From: Balanoglossus misakiensis
Taxonomy: Eukaryota; Hemichordata
NCBI GenBank assembly: GCA_040954595.2
Contig: CM082596.2
Span: 3,906,001-3,970,000, forward strand
Direction: 5' to 3'
Length of the DNA: 64,000 nucleotides
In this document: positions 28,345 through 43,300 of the stretch, one piece after another
Numbering within the stretch: the stretch's first letter is position 1
Layout of the letters: every line of letters starts with the position of its first letter
The notes under the pieces: generated by a model
The model's database searches: none
What the model saw: the letters and a program-made list of their open reading frames with translations, nothing else
What the model was told of the DNA's origin: nothing
Translations under genes and position numbers: made by a program

Positions 28345-30931
28345 TGTCTAACATTGATAAAAATTTATTAATTTTTCTTAAAATTAAAAATACTGTTACT
28401 GTACAAAGTTCGACTATAAAGGTAAGACATACTGTGATTATGAGATGAACCATCCTCTCTTGTAAAACTTAGTCAAATAAGGAAGTTCAAATATGGAAGA
28501 AATATACATGGTAACCAATAGCAACAGAGCTCTTTATGCACTCTGTCATAAACACTGAAACAAGAACTTAAAATATTTGTTACAAAAAATAATTTGATAC
28601 CTAAAATTGAATATTACTGTCAATGTTTTTAGCACAAAACATCATTAAAACACCAGTTAACATAGGGCAACTTACAAAACGATAGAATGATACATTTTTT
28701 GACACTCATGTTAAAAAGTTCATTTTTTCTTGCAATGCAAGCTTCCTGTCTATAGTGGAATGGAATACTTCTCTAGTGATCTGCTCGGTATTCATCCCAT
28801 TTTCTTAATTTTTTGTTTTCTTGTTTTCATTTTTAATGACACTTAGAGCTCAACTAATTATTGGTGGAATGATGAATTATAAAATTACACTAAAAGCTTT
28901 TCTCTACTTTTAAATTGCACCAAAGAATTCACCATCAGGATTTTCTACACCACAACTGTGTGGGTCTTTTCATTTCTTACACAAAGTGAGGGACAATTAA
29001 ATCCCCAAATTTGACTTTGTGCAACAAATGAAGACAACTGAGAAATCATAATCTTATTTTTGGGAGTTTTTACTTCTTTTTTAGGAGCTATTTCAATTTT
29101 TTTTGGCCAACTTAAACAGCTGGAAATTAATTTTAAGCAATAGCTTGCACCCCATGTGTAAACAGTAACAAAAAATGGCAGTGTCAAACAAGAGTTACAC
29201 AACCAAACACAAAAACCTCAAACAGAATAAAACATAAAAGGATTCCATAGCAACCCACATAGAATAAAAAGTATGGATATTTATTTTCGTAAATAAAATA
29301 TGTGGCTTGGAAATAATTCTTATAATATCTTATAATAGAAATCAGCTTTAACTGAAAGACACAATCAAACTCACGATTTGCAAGAGAGTTTTAAAATTTA
29401 GCTTAATTTTTTTCTTGATTGTTATATATATTTCTACTTCTGTACAAAGGACTTGATGCACTTCAGCCCCATTAATTCTAATACTACTGGCACCATCTAT
29501 AATGGCACTTGATTTTTTATATGTATACTGTTCCCATGGAAACCAATCAAGAGATGTTTTCTCATGGTTAGCGGCAGCTTTTATAGGACTTGTTAGACTT
29601 TTTAGCAATTAAAACATAATTCTCAGAGTGGCCTCAGCTAGCAGAGTTACTGTCCATGATCAATGTTTTGTATTTTCGATAAAAAAAATTATAAATTCTT
29701 TCCTGTCTGAGAAAATCCCCTTTTTTCAGCTTTCAATTTTTAAGACACTATGGTCATCTGAAGACAGTTACGTGCTTTCAACATTGTTGTGGTTTATATT
29801 ATTTAATTGTGTTTTGTTGACATAACTGCCACAGCAGAATAATTCTGCAGTAAATGGTTGAATAATTCCATAACACTTAATGTTCCATGTAGACAGGTTT
29901 TAGTGTAACTGAATAGATTTTGGTCCGATGAAGTTGTCCCCTGTACAATATTAGGCCAGCCCCAGGTTGGTATCAAGATATCAAAATCCTGATCAATTAT
30001 GCAGAAATCAAACATTGGAGCACCTGTCCTATATGATAAAGTCTTTCAGCAACTGCCTAGATTCAACATATTATACAAATAAAAGAAAATTAAAAATGTG
30101 TCATTTGTGAGAGATGGTGGTAATAAAAATTGATGTACAACGATGACCACAGAATTTCACTGTACATGTTTCCTAAAATATGCTAAAATCTACAAATTTA
30201 CAGTTATATTTTTGCGATCTATATTTGTAAAATATGGTTCTGTAGTCACAATTTTAAAAATCCAGTTTGTTGCTGTGTTAGTAGAACTGTAGTCTCTCTG
30301 TACACAACGACACCATTCTCAGACGTATGGATTCACACTCACACTCCTGTCACACGGCCGGAATTTGGTTCAGCTCTACTGACAAAGTTGCCAAAAAAAT
30401 CTAATAATTATAAACAAATCTAAAATTCCCTTGTCAATTTTTTTTTCATTTCATGAATGCAAACATATTTTCAGCAAGCTACGGCTGCTTGCCAAAATTC
30501 ACAAATTCCATTTTAAACACATTTATACACAGTTTTACTACCTTTGGAATTAAAAACTTTCATGTACATACATAATTGGTTAAAATGTGTTGTTATAACA
30601 ACCGTAGAATCCCCTCTTCCATACATATAAATGAGCTTTCATGTCTAGATTCCCCTCCCATATAGGTTAAAAAGAGCTTTCATTTCAGCTCCCATCTTTT
30701 AATAATAGGTTTAAGTGTTCCCTTGTGTACTATGAAACTTGCGCAAACCCAACTCCTGGTCAACAGAATGCTATCTACCGTAATACTGTTCACTTTCCAA
30801 ATCCCACACAGAGATAAGACGCAATGCTGGCGTCTCATTTTGACCTGTTTCAGGATGCAAATCGTCTTCTTGTGCAGTCCTTCACAGAAGGTCATAGTCT
30901 TTGCAATTTCCGACGGACAACAGAAGTTTCT
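28345..30931 (-). other. EGFR-B 3' UTR and polyadenylation site
   Basis: About 2.6 kb of AT-rich sequence after the stop. The - strand AATAAA at 28369-28364 is followed about 25 bp on by the GT-rich TTGTGTTTGTTT, a typical downstream element, so cleavage near 28345 is likely. Other AATAAA words occur inside. No conserved ORF is seen. Confidence 0.55.
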
Positions 30932-31380
30932 TTAAACCGTCGTGTTTGTGGATGTTGGTAGATGAGCATGCAGGCCAGGTGGTTGTCTTAGAGGCACTTC
31001 ATTGACATAGTCATGGTCTGACAGGTATTCTTCGCTTCCAGCTTGCGATAGCGAAACGAAACTGTTCACACTTTTATTTAGAGACTGCCTACTTCCCGGT
31101 AACGAGTTCAAACTATTGTCTAACGATGGCACACTTCGCATAATCCCATTCCTGTCCTGGTGATTTGGAGTTTGTAAGAGTCTGTCAGTGACTTTTCTGC
31201 CACCGTTTGGAATTAGATCCATGGGCGGCGACTGTGATAACAATGGTTGGACTACAGTGTTGTCCCCTTTGCCATACTGAAGATATTCTGGATTGTCCAT
31301 TGCTGTTCTGTGCACAACTTGAGAATAGGTCGGATTGCCATCGTCTCTGATATCTGGGTCTGCTTCAGGTTCAAAATACT
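30932..31380 (-). CDS. EGFR: EGFR-B exon 27: tyrosine docking tail
   Basis: 449 nt from acceptor ctgcag to TAA. Contains [30 protein letters not shown]: two NPxY motifs for PTB adaptors and a YVNE site for Grb2-type SH2 binding. DNPEYLQ is a deeply conserved EGFR tail motif. EGFR-A has no counterpart. Confidence 0.93.
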
Positions 31381-34300
31381 CTGCAGCAAGGAAGGGGGAT
31401 GGGGGAAGGGGGCAAACAAAATAAAAATCCAATGAGATAAATGTTGACTAAACAGTGAAAATAATAAAGGCCAAACTGTTGTGAACTGCATGCTAAGGTC
31501 AAGGGTCAAATATTTAGTGGTGAACTACATAAAATAAAGCTGCAAAATAGTTCATTTACTTTTACCATATATAACTTTCAAGATGTCAAAGATATATAAG
31601 ACTTAAGTGACCTTTCACCTCTAGCAAGCAAATGGAAAAGAAGACAGTTCCATTTTTGTTAGTAATGCCGGGCAAGTCGAAATGAGTGTCAAACACGTTA
31701 GAATATTTAGTGTTTATAGCAAGGCAGTCATGTCTTAAGATGCTCTCCCAATTTGAAGAAAAAATATATTGGCTGACTAAAGAGCTACACAACTCAAAAA
31801 CAATCCACCAGTCTGTGTCAAAGGTATACATTCAATTGTACAAATTCAGCCACACTGACAGAGTTTGAATGCTGAAGACACAACACTTCTGAACTCACAA
31901 GATGCTGAAAGAGAATGATTTCAAAGACATAGAGTTGACAGCAGCGACAGAGAAGAAGACAGTGACTTAAAGAAGTGCTTAAGAAAAACAAAGACTTTGC
32001 TTTTATGAACACGTCAAATGACACACACAACATTACTCATGCATTATGTGCTAGCTGATTCAGAAATAACAATGTATGGTTTGATCTTTAGAGGTTATTT
32101 CCTAAATGAACAGGTTACTTATAGAATTAACTAAAGTTTTATTATACGTATGGTATCCAGACACTACATGTACATTTAGCAAATGCCTGATCAGTGATAG
32201 TTGTACATAAAAGCTACTGGTGACTCAGTCTTTTCTTGATCAAAGAGTAGAACGTCTAAGATGGTTGAAATTAGGATGAAGGAGCAAACATCACTGTTAC
32301 AAATTATAATTATTTAAGTCATGTGTGATGGCTTAAAATGAATGAAGTTGTGATTCAGATGTGGTTAGCAAGTCATGACATTCATTGACCAAACAATTCT
32401 AAGTATAAATCATGCAATTATCAATCATAATTATTTTTAAATTTTAATGTTTGACGTTTCCTTCTATTTGCTTTTATTTAAGTTTAATATTTAAGTTTGT
32501 AAAATGCATTAAAAACTCATGGCATGACTTGACTTTCCCACTCTTTACCATCCATACTGATATGTTTATTAAAATCATTTCTTTAAACTATTCACTCTAA
32601 CAAAATTTCCTTAAGATTAAAATAAAAAGAGTTGCAATGGAGAGAAAGACAGAAGACTTCTATTTCAGATTCCTAACATTCAATGAAATTACAACTACTT
32701 TTAGGCTATAGGTGAGTGTTTTAAAGTATAATCCTTTTTTCTGTTTGTTTTGGTTTTGTGTTCTGTGACAACACCACAGTCTCACCTGGGTTAGTAGGTG
32801 GATAATCAGTTAAATTCCTGTAATGAGGAGCTGTTGATATCTTGATAGGAGAAGCCGGAGATGGAGCTACATACTCCTCCAGCTCTGCTTGTGGTGGTAC
32901 ATAGACTGTGCAGTTAAAAATTAACAGAAAACATATAATATCCATGAAAATATATAGAAAACTCACGGAAATCAGCCATGCAGATTTTTTTTTATTTGAA
33001 AATGTTCAAGCCGGGACTTAATTATGATAAGAAATGGACGTAAAAAAAATTATCGGTTCTATTTATTTTTTCTTCATGCTTTGTAGTTTCATGCATGGAA
33101 ATTTCCAGGAAACATTTCGACTCTAACGAAATACACATACATGATACATGAAGCAACTTCTTTACAGACACAGCAAGCACAGAATAATACAATTACTGAA
33201 TAATACAATTACTGTACATGGACATGCAAAGACATGGGACAAAATACAAAAGAAGGCAACTGTGCACTTTATCACACATGCACATATATCAACAATAACA
33301 TGGCATTATTTATAAGACACGCATTGACAAAAAAACCTTTTTGTTGAAAGCAAGACGCTCTACACTGGTTGACACTGAGTATGAGGGCAGCAAAAACATT
33401 TTCATGAGGAGTGGTTGTTAGGGGCTACATGTCACATGTCAGTCACATGACCAACATATGACTAATCACCTGGATGACCCATGACTGCTTACCTCTTTGT
33501 TTCTGTGCCTGTTTCAATAGTAGTGGATCAGTGCTGTATCTGATACTGTCTTCCTTCTTCTTAGGAGAGTGCAGTTTATCTCCCATGGTGTATTTAGGGC
33601 TGCCGATTCCCTCGCCACCTTCCGCACCATTCATATCCGGTTCATGTCTTTCATAGCTATACACAGTGTCCAACGGAGCTCCCGGCTGATATGAGGAAGA
33701 AAGACAGGATTCCTTTAATATCAAGTGTTTGCAAAAGTTCCTGTTGAGTATTGAGTGGAGTAAATACTTACAGGTGTCATGTCAATGGCTGTGTTACATA
33801 TATGGGTAATTTTACCAATGGTCTGGTATCGCCATAGTTACAACGGCTGTTGGGTGATGCTTGTGAATTGCACTGGGCGCAAATGCTTACAGGCGGCCAT
33901 TTTGAATTTCAAAATGGCCGCCTGTAAGCATTTGCGGCCATTTTGAATTTCAAAATGGCCGCCTGTAAGCATTTGCACCCAGTGCTCTATATCAGGGTGA
34001 CCCCAATTTTATGACTTTGATTTTATTCGAGACGCACACTACCTCAGTGCTTACCGGTGGTGTGTGAATGGCCATGTGTGCATAAGTTGTTGGGTATCCT
34101 GGCCCGTCACTTCCATTACTGCCACTAAATGTAGACACAGGTTGAAGATAGTCCTCTGCATCCATGAGCAACTCTGGGCCCTCGTCTGGGAGCAGACTTC
34201 TGTAGAACTCTGTCCGTGAAGGGCTAGGCAGTGGTTCTTTGCCATCATTCTACACGAGGAAAAACACCACAATTTAGTTTCTCTGTCTAATGTTATGGAA

Positions 34301-37300
34301 CAAGAAAAGACACACGCTGATTTAAGTCAGCGTATCAAAAAGAAAGTCAAGTATGTCTTACCTCAATTACCAAGTAACGCTGTGGATCTCGCGACATCTT
34401 GGTAAATTCTTCAACTAGTTCCCAGAAAGTGGGCCGGCTGTCAGCATCCAACATCCAACCTGTGAAAATAGACATATTCAGTGTTCCATTTTCTTAAAAA
34501 AATTCTTTTAATGTGAAAATTTGTGCTGTTTTAGACTCAAACAAATGAGTTTTTCATTTTATAATACATATTTTTATACTCACATTTCAACATAATCATG
34601 TACACATCGATGGTGCAAATCTGGGGTTGGGGCAACCTCTCACCAATCTCAAGCAAATCAGGCACATCACGGGCCTTGACCCCTTCATAAGGTTTACCCC
34701 CAAAAGTCATGAGTTCCCATACTGTGACACCAAAACTCCACACATCACTTTGATGGGTAAACCTCCTGTGTGTAATACACTCCAATGCTAGCCATTTGAT
34801 TGGCATCTGAAAGCAAAAAATCAACATTTTATTATTTCTACCGAATGCTATATACTTATAGTAATGATAACCATATACTCTTAGCCCATCTGTTTTTCAT
34901 TATCATAGTAGATTAACATTTATGAATTAATACCCTGAAAAATGGAGTCAATATATTCAATATTCACCCTTTCTGACCTAGGGATGACCTTGAATTATTA
35001 TTAACCCACCTTTCCACCTTCTGCTTTGTATTCTTCTTCATTAATTTCGATGAATTTGGCCAGACCAAAGTCGGTAATTTTCACTTTAGTAGGACTCTCC
35101 ACAAGTACATTCCTGGCCGCCAGATCGCGATGGACCAATCTGTGCTCTTCCAAGTACACCATACCTTTGGCGATTTGCGTACACCAATTGAGAAGATGTT
35201 GGGAGCTGACCTTGTCTTTGTGCTCACGGATGTAGTCCAGTAGCGCTCCCAATGGCATTAGTTGTGTTATCAACATCATTTTTTGAGACATGCACACGCA
35301 CAACAACCGAACCAGGTGTTCATGATTCACTGTTGCCATAACGTAAGCTTCCTGTAACCAAGGAAACAAAAAAGGCTCTGTCAGTTTACTTTCGAACATC
35401 TGAAGGTAGACAAGGGTAAGGCATAAGATATACACATGATGCACCATTTTCTCAAATAGTTTTGTCTTGGTAAAATTTGTTAAACTCAAAGAGGAAAGTC
35501 CTACCTCAAGAAGTTCTTGATTGGCCTTGGTTGAAATACCATCCCTGATCACTTTGATTGCTACAGGAATACGTACTTTGTCACCTTCTGGCAACCACAA
35601 TCCCTAAAGAAAAATATAGAAAATGTTAAAAGTCTGTATTTGGAAGAGAGAAAAAAATAAAGCGTTAATTGTCTGTCCAGTGTCTGGAGATATATCAGAG
35701 AAAGTTAAATACCTTGTACACTGTTCCAAAGGCACCAGATCCCAAAACACCACCCTTCTTCAATTCTGTTTCTTTGATAATTCGGAGGAATGCTTGGTTG
35801 GGAGCAGCACCACTTGGTGTCAGAGGCTATCAAGTGAAATGATCATGCCTATGTTAACATATATGGTACATTGGATTTTCTTGAAGAGAATAGTTTACAA
35901 AAATATAGAAAAAGCCCCTCCACTGTTATCATCAAGGACTAGTTTTCAACCAATGTTCCTATGTATAGTTCATGTATCAGACTATCTAAATTTGATCATT
36001 ATTAGGAAACAGAAAATATCACATCATGTCAACCATGCAAATGTGTATATGTTCTCCATGCTGTGCTGTTTATCAAGACATTCACAGTGAGTTGTTTCTC
36101 ATTTAATCTTAAAATATAACATTCCCAGAGCAACTAGCTCCACAGATTCAATCAGACATAAACACCTCACAAATTAAAATACACTGTGTGTGCTAATTAC
36201 CTCAGCAAACGTGTCCAAAGGCTGCAACAATGCATGCAAAACGGAACAAGAAACAAATATAAAATTAGGTTTAACAAACTAACAGTAACAACAAAAACAT
36301 AACACAACACAAACACAACCAAAACTTAACAGAAATTTAAAAGATTTTTAAAATAGCTATTCATACTTAAAAACACATATACACCAATGACCATGTTGAC
36401 GAGCAAATACTAAGTACGTGCTCGGTTTCAAATAGTATATAATGCAAGTTGTTAGATTGATTGATTGATTGATTAAGACACTGACATTGCCTTATTGATT
36501 GAGACAGAACGGGGAAAGGGAAGGAGAGAGACAGTGAGGAACAAGGAAATACGGAAGAGCCAGAGCTAATTTTTGTGATTATAAGTTACCTCTAAAATCA
36601 CGGCAGACACATTAATAGGTGAACAAAATTACCACACACACATGCGTAACATTGGCAGGTGTCTGTGCCACCAAACACATACCAGAAGTTAATTCCTACA
36701 GCGGGTGTTTTAAACGTTGACTTACATAGTCTAAGTAACTCTTCCTCTTCTGATCCAGACTTCTCTGTCGCTTGTAATACCATATCAGGATCACCGCAAT
36801 GACAGCCAGCAAGACAAACCCAACCAGGCAACCAACTATGATAGGAGTACTGTCAACCCTTAGCCAAAAGATATTCAAATTTAGTCACTTTGAAATACAT
36901 TCATCAGTTCAGATTAGTCACCTTGAAAATATTGTGTTGTGAGAAAGTCAGTGCACAAAACCACTCAGCCGAATCACCAACAGATTTAACCCTTTCACTC
37001 CCATTTCTCTTTATAGAGGTCCAATTTTACCATAGAAAACAATGGGTTTGGACTGAACCATGGTGGTGTGGAAAGGGTTAAGTCAGGATATTGATTGATA
37101 AATCGAGAGCATACCGTTGGACTCCTATGTTATGACTGGGTATGGGCAGGCAGACGCCTTTGTCTTCCACCTCTCTGTCACCAAGGCAGGCTTTAACACA
37201 CTCGTTTCCAGAACGGAAGTTTTTGCAGTTAAAGCAGGATGACCTCCTCTCATCAAAACAACCATCCAGACACTCCTCATGGCATGGTTGACACAGGTTC

Positions 37301-40300
37301 TTGGTGTTGGGAAATGTATTGACAGTGCAGTTGCTGACACATACTTTGTCCTCCACTATAAAGGGTTTATCCACTGGACATTCTGCCACACAGAACTGAA
37401 ATAAAAACACCATAAAGGAATTAAGTGCATTGACTCGAGCAAAGAATGATGAAAGTGGCTGTATTACAATTTGATAAATATAGTGTCAATCCACCGTATC
37501 TTACATATATGATAAATTCAAAAGAATTCACTGATATTAAATGATAATTACATCCGAATATAGGTTCTATTTTATGAAGTTATGAGAGTCAGACTTTTTC
37601 TGTGAGAACATGATTTTTGTTTCATGAAATTTATACAACACTCACTGTCACATTCCCCCTGGTCTCATCCTGCATTGGGATTTCATAATTCTCGCACTCC
37701 ACACACTGGGTCGGATCGCCTCCAAGGCAACCTTGGCTGTCCACACATTCTTCATTGCACCTCCTACAAATATTATTCTCATCCGCGTAGTGGTTGTTGT
37801 AACAGTGTTGAACACAGACTCCGCCCTGTTTGTAGTTGCGACACTCCACACAGCTGTAGGGACCCTTGTCTGTACAGGAAAGGCATTCCTCATGACACGC
37901 TTGACACACCTGATAAAAAATAAATAAAGAGATGACGATAAACTGTAAAACGCAAACCAAACAAATCACAAACATACAAAAACACTGAGACAGACAGAAT
38001 GCTACACCTAAATATTCATAATCCTGTTATCACGCTAACTATACATTTTCCTTTACATAACCATAAGAAAGGCAAAAAACAAATCAAAACCAAGTCTTTG
38101 ACTTCAATATGAGTGCAAAAAAATTTGACTTACAAGCATGTCTTTATACTTTCCAGTCAGATGCATTCTTTTGAAGTGTTGTTCTGGACATTCACTCTCC
38201 GATTCCAAGCACCTTATCTACAAAAACAGAATCATTTTACGAGACTATATGAGACACATATTATCTGTTTGCAGGACAGTTACTATTTTAATTCAACACA
38301 AGGGATGTAGTCGACACTCACAGCATGAAATAAAATGAATTTGAAATTATTTCATATCAAATTTTCAAGATTTTTTCTAATGGTACAAGGACAAACTTAC
38401 CAAAGTATCATCTACATCGAGCAGGACTTGATAGCAGGAAGAACAGGCACCATCACTAATAGTGTTACCGGGACCAGTACACCTTTGACGGGAAATCAAC
38501 AAATGAACATTTAATGATCACATTTTTTCCTCTTTAAATTACAAGAACCACAAGAAAAGCAATAACTTGTTCCATTTTATAGTTAATTGTTCTGTACACA
38601 TCACTTTTTTCAAGATCTCGATGAGAGATTCCAACTTCAACGTGGAACCATCTGCAAAGCTTCTTCTCTGTATACCTACCCTGCATTTTCTCCTTCCAGT
38701 TTACAATTGCGATGGCACTCTAGGCACATGGAGTCTTCACCAGGATATTTAGCAACTGGACACTCCTCTTTACAAAATGGACCATCCTGCATATGCTTGC
38801 AGCTTGTACAATTATCTGCTCCCTGATGTAAAAATTAAAAGCCACCTCTAGTCAGTACATTGTCAATCGTAATGATCAAGTTCCATGTGAAGCAGGGCTG
38901 GCTCACTCTTTTTAAAGCATCATCTTGTATTTAACCCTTTTGCGAATTCACTGTTTTTATTTTAAAGATTTAATTTCTGAAATTATGACTTACCGGTCCA
39001 CTACATGACCCCAGACATTCTGGGTGGCAAAGCCCACACTCAGTTTCGGAAATAAGATATTGCCTGAAAAAGATTAATAATAAGAAACATTACAAAAAAA
39101 CACTAAGACCTATGCAAATATACTTTAATCAACTGAATACTTTATGTGTATTAAAGATTCTCAAAAATGTGTGAGTGGACTTACTCTTGATCAAGTTCAC
39201 ACTGTTCAACACATTCGTCTCCAAGCCAGAAATTCTCACATTCAATGCATTCATCTGCACGCGGTCCCCAACATCCGATACTTGTGCACTGCTCATGGCA
39301 AACAGCACCTTCATCGCCTGTGTTGTGATGAATTCATATGAAAGAGAGAGTCATGTGTCAACATTTTGGACGTCAAATATGCCTCCCACCACTGGCAATG
39401 CATCTTCATTCCAAAGGTTATTATGCCTACTATGAATCTCAAATGCTTTTGTCCTATCCCTTTAACCATATTAAAAGGCTCAAATTGTACAAGAAGAACA
39501 GTTTGAAAGTTTAGAAAGAAATCCATGTACAAGGCTACAAAAAAGGGCTATATAGTCTACTCACGACATGTGTCCTTAGGCCTGTTCCTTCTCACTGATG
39601 CCTTCTGTAAGTTAGGTTGTTCCAGAATGTCCGCAAACATACCAGAAGTCGCGTAGCACAGATAATTATTCTCCTGTACAAACACATTCCCCATGCTAAT
39701 CTTTCTGAGAGACACCATTCCAAGTGAACGCAGTGTGGTTCCCATAATGGACAAAGCGTACCCTCTATGAAGCAATACAGAAAGAGATATATAAATCACG
39801 TTATCTTTCTTGAAATATGAACCACCATATGTCGTCAATGAGTGGAGCAGATGACAACACTTTTTATAACTTATGGTTTACAGTCACATCTCACTCAAAA
39901 GAACAGCGATGCAAGAAACAAATCACATCATGATAATCTTACTCGTAGAGATCACGTCCTTGGATTACTTCCAAATTCTGCAAGACCGACAGATCTGTCT
40001 GCTGCGGAGCCGAATGCAGAATGGTAACATATCCCGTTACTTCTCGGACCGTCTTGAACACCTCAAGTTCTCCCGGTGATATTCCAACAACACCATAGTA
40101 TGGATCACTGAAAACAAAGATGAAGCAAACGTAAATGCATGCTATCTCCTGAAAAAATGAAACCATGGATAATGCATGTCATGGGTGCGTTAAGGCAGAG
40201 GCACTCAGAAAACATCTGCTTTTAGTCTCAGATTGATGCTCAGATCTCAAAATCTACCTGGGCTTTAGCAATGAGGCTGTATCATATTTCGACTTCTACA

Positions 40301-43300
40301 TTCACTCTGCAAACTGACGTTGTACAATCTGTATGACTTACCCATCAAAGGTGCTTGGCGTGATCATGAGGCTCCCGTCGATGACTGTACAGTTTTTGAA
40401 TTTAGCGATATTGCGCTCATCCACCTGGTCGTCACTTCCAAAATCTTCGTGGCCAAACCCAGGACATGCTGCAATGAAACAAAACATCCAACACAACAGT
40501 CAGTTTTGGGTCTCACTGAATAGACGTACAATGAATTATCATGAATGAAAATGACTGTTTACTTTTCAACGAATATCCCCAAAACTTCGAAGAAAAAAAC
40601 ACCTTTTGCCATCTTGAGAAAGACAGCTTTCAGAGCACTCACATGATATTTATTGCCTGTACTATCCCAGTTATTCCTTTACCAGAACACATGCATGGAA
40701 TAATACATGAGGAAAATGCCATTCTGTTGAAGGTAATCACTTCTCGTCTATATTGCATTGATGGTTTCCACAAATTGAATCATTTCAAATATTACTTAAT
40801 ATCTCAACCTCTAATACCCAGTGACACTGGTAAATCATCACCACGGGCATAACAGGTCGGTGATCAAAGGTTACATTCTAATATGATACTCTCTACAGGT
40901 AGCAAGATCATTATCTATGAGTCTGAAATTTATTTCTAGGAAACTGACTGGGTTGATCATGTAATTTAACATCCCTGTGGATGCAGCGATTGGTCAGGTG
41001 TTATGGCTTTCGATTCCGGAGCAATTTGCGCTGATTTTGATGATAACGTTGACTTTGGCTTCCAGATTCTCTGAGGCAAACCCTTGACATGTCTATAAGG
41101 TCAGAGGTGGAACAGCCACCGCATCAATTGCATTAAACTGCTACATCTTAAATGAGTGATGTTCTCCCATGTAATTTTCCACCTCATTGAATTTTAATGC
41201 AACTGTCAGTAACCGTCTTGAAAATTTGCCAGTCACCAAAAGTTAAAAGCTGATAAACTAAAGACATACGGAACATTTTATCGGCAGTCTGGTCATATCA
41301 GGTTGGTCAATTTAATTTAAACTTTTATCAGCAATCACAATTTGTTGGGGTTGGGGCACTTTCGGCAACGCAGATCTATCTGCATTTTATTTAACTCCCA
41401 CGGGAGTACAGACAATAAATAGCCGTGATTAGAATTGATGGCGTTTTGTATTTGCTTTGTTGAGCTGAGCGACACAAATAAACCACAATTCTGCATATTT
41501 CGCTATCGAAGAAAATGAAATATAACCATATTTAATGTTTTAACCTGAAACTAATTGTGCACATAACCTTCTTCTTTATGTTGCTCGACATTTTCAGTTA
41601 ACATTACATGATTTGGATGTTTGTCATTTCTTTCCTTTTATGAGGTTATAAATAACCCCCAGTGTCTGTAACCTAAACTCTCAACAGCCAAGCCCAACAG
41701 CTATAAACTAGAAAACTGAAAAGTGTGATGGCCTTGTAGATCTGATGTCCTAGTTTCGTTTACGTACACGGCAGTTTAAAAGATCTCAGACTCCCACCAG
41801 GGAGACAGGCAACTAACCTGTTACGAACTGTCCACAATAATTACAAGGACATCTCCAAACATTTGAAAAAGCTATCAAACCTTCCTTCCTACCCTATTTA
41901 TATACAAGCTTATCACTGGAGTACACTGCATGATACTTCCTTGCCCTTCCCCGCATAAAAGTTTACATCTCTATCCTATCCACTTTAAAAAATTAAATTC
42001 CATTCTACTTTATGCACAGGTGAGGGATATAGTGCCTGTTCTTTCACAGCTATAAAACACAACAACCCTTCAAGTTCACCGCCATGGTTTGGTCCAAATC
42101 CATTGTTTTTCTATGGAAAAGTCGGACCTCTCTAGAGGCAAATGGGGGTGATAGGGTTGAACAGGAGACGTGATCATTTCCACTGTTTACCTGTATAAGA
42201 GGAACGCAGCACATAAGATTTCATTTCCCATGGTGCACTAGCACAGGCACCATCGGGAATCATAAAACCTGTCTTAAAATAGCCTTGAAGACGGTCCATC
42301 CATCTTGGGAATCTAGGCCACTGACTCAGCCTTGACTCGACACACCTCTTCAAAACTACATTTGTTTTTTCTATCAGCCTTGTGTTAAACATTGCTAATC
42401 AACCTCTAATTCCTCTTACTCATTTCAAAGTGTTTTTCAAGCGTTATCTCGTTCACTTTATTCTTGCCAATTCATTTATATCCAGCAATACGGACACAGG
42501 CCTGTGAATTCTGCCGCTATACCCTACGTTTTATGATGCTCATAAATGTTTATTTCACATATATGTGAAAAACTACATGTCATATATCACACACTCTAAA
42601 AGAATGGCTGTAATGTGTTACTGAACTTAGTACCTGATACGGACCCATCCCCAGGGTTTTATCCCCCAGTCCAGTGGCAATAACTTTGACATGAATATGT
42701 AAGCTACAACTTTGCCACTCTTGTTCTTCAGATACGTCTTAACCTTACGTACATCACAAAAGTATGCCATAGCCATTTACATGTTATTTGTATTCTAGTG
42801 GAGAGAAACGGATGTGCAAGTATGCTCACTCAACTGTCACACACAGAACAAAAATCATCCTGATAATCTTTAAATTGACATTTCTCTTTTAGTTTTTCCA
42901 TCTCTGATTCGTAACTCCTAACTCTTTTTTTACTTGTGTGCATGGGTTTGTATTCTATTATCTGAGCACAACCTAATGGATTAAGCTGACTTCTGACCCT
43001 AGTAGAATTTCCCTCAAAGGAATATACCGTGGGTAATTAATGAAGCCAAATAGGGTTACCTGATTACTGCTGATTACTGCCGGTGCATGAAAAATAACAA
43101 TTTCACAAGGCTATTTCTCCCAGCATGAAATAATTCCAATTTTGGCGACATTTACCCAAATAAGCCCTTTCCTGTTTTGTTCAATTTTACTGCACTCATT
43201 CTTAACAACAAGGCTCTACTTATACACTGTGATAAACAATCAAATATAACTTGTTCAGATGCTACTCTCTATTTTCAATGTTAAAATTAATTTCACCTTC

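Noticed and set aside
35623-36090. 155-codon + strand ORF
   Set aside because: Antisense to EGFR-B exon 19 and flanking introns; no independent signal.
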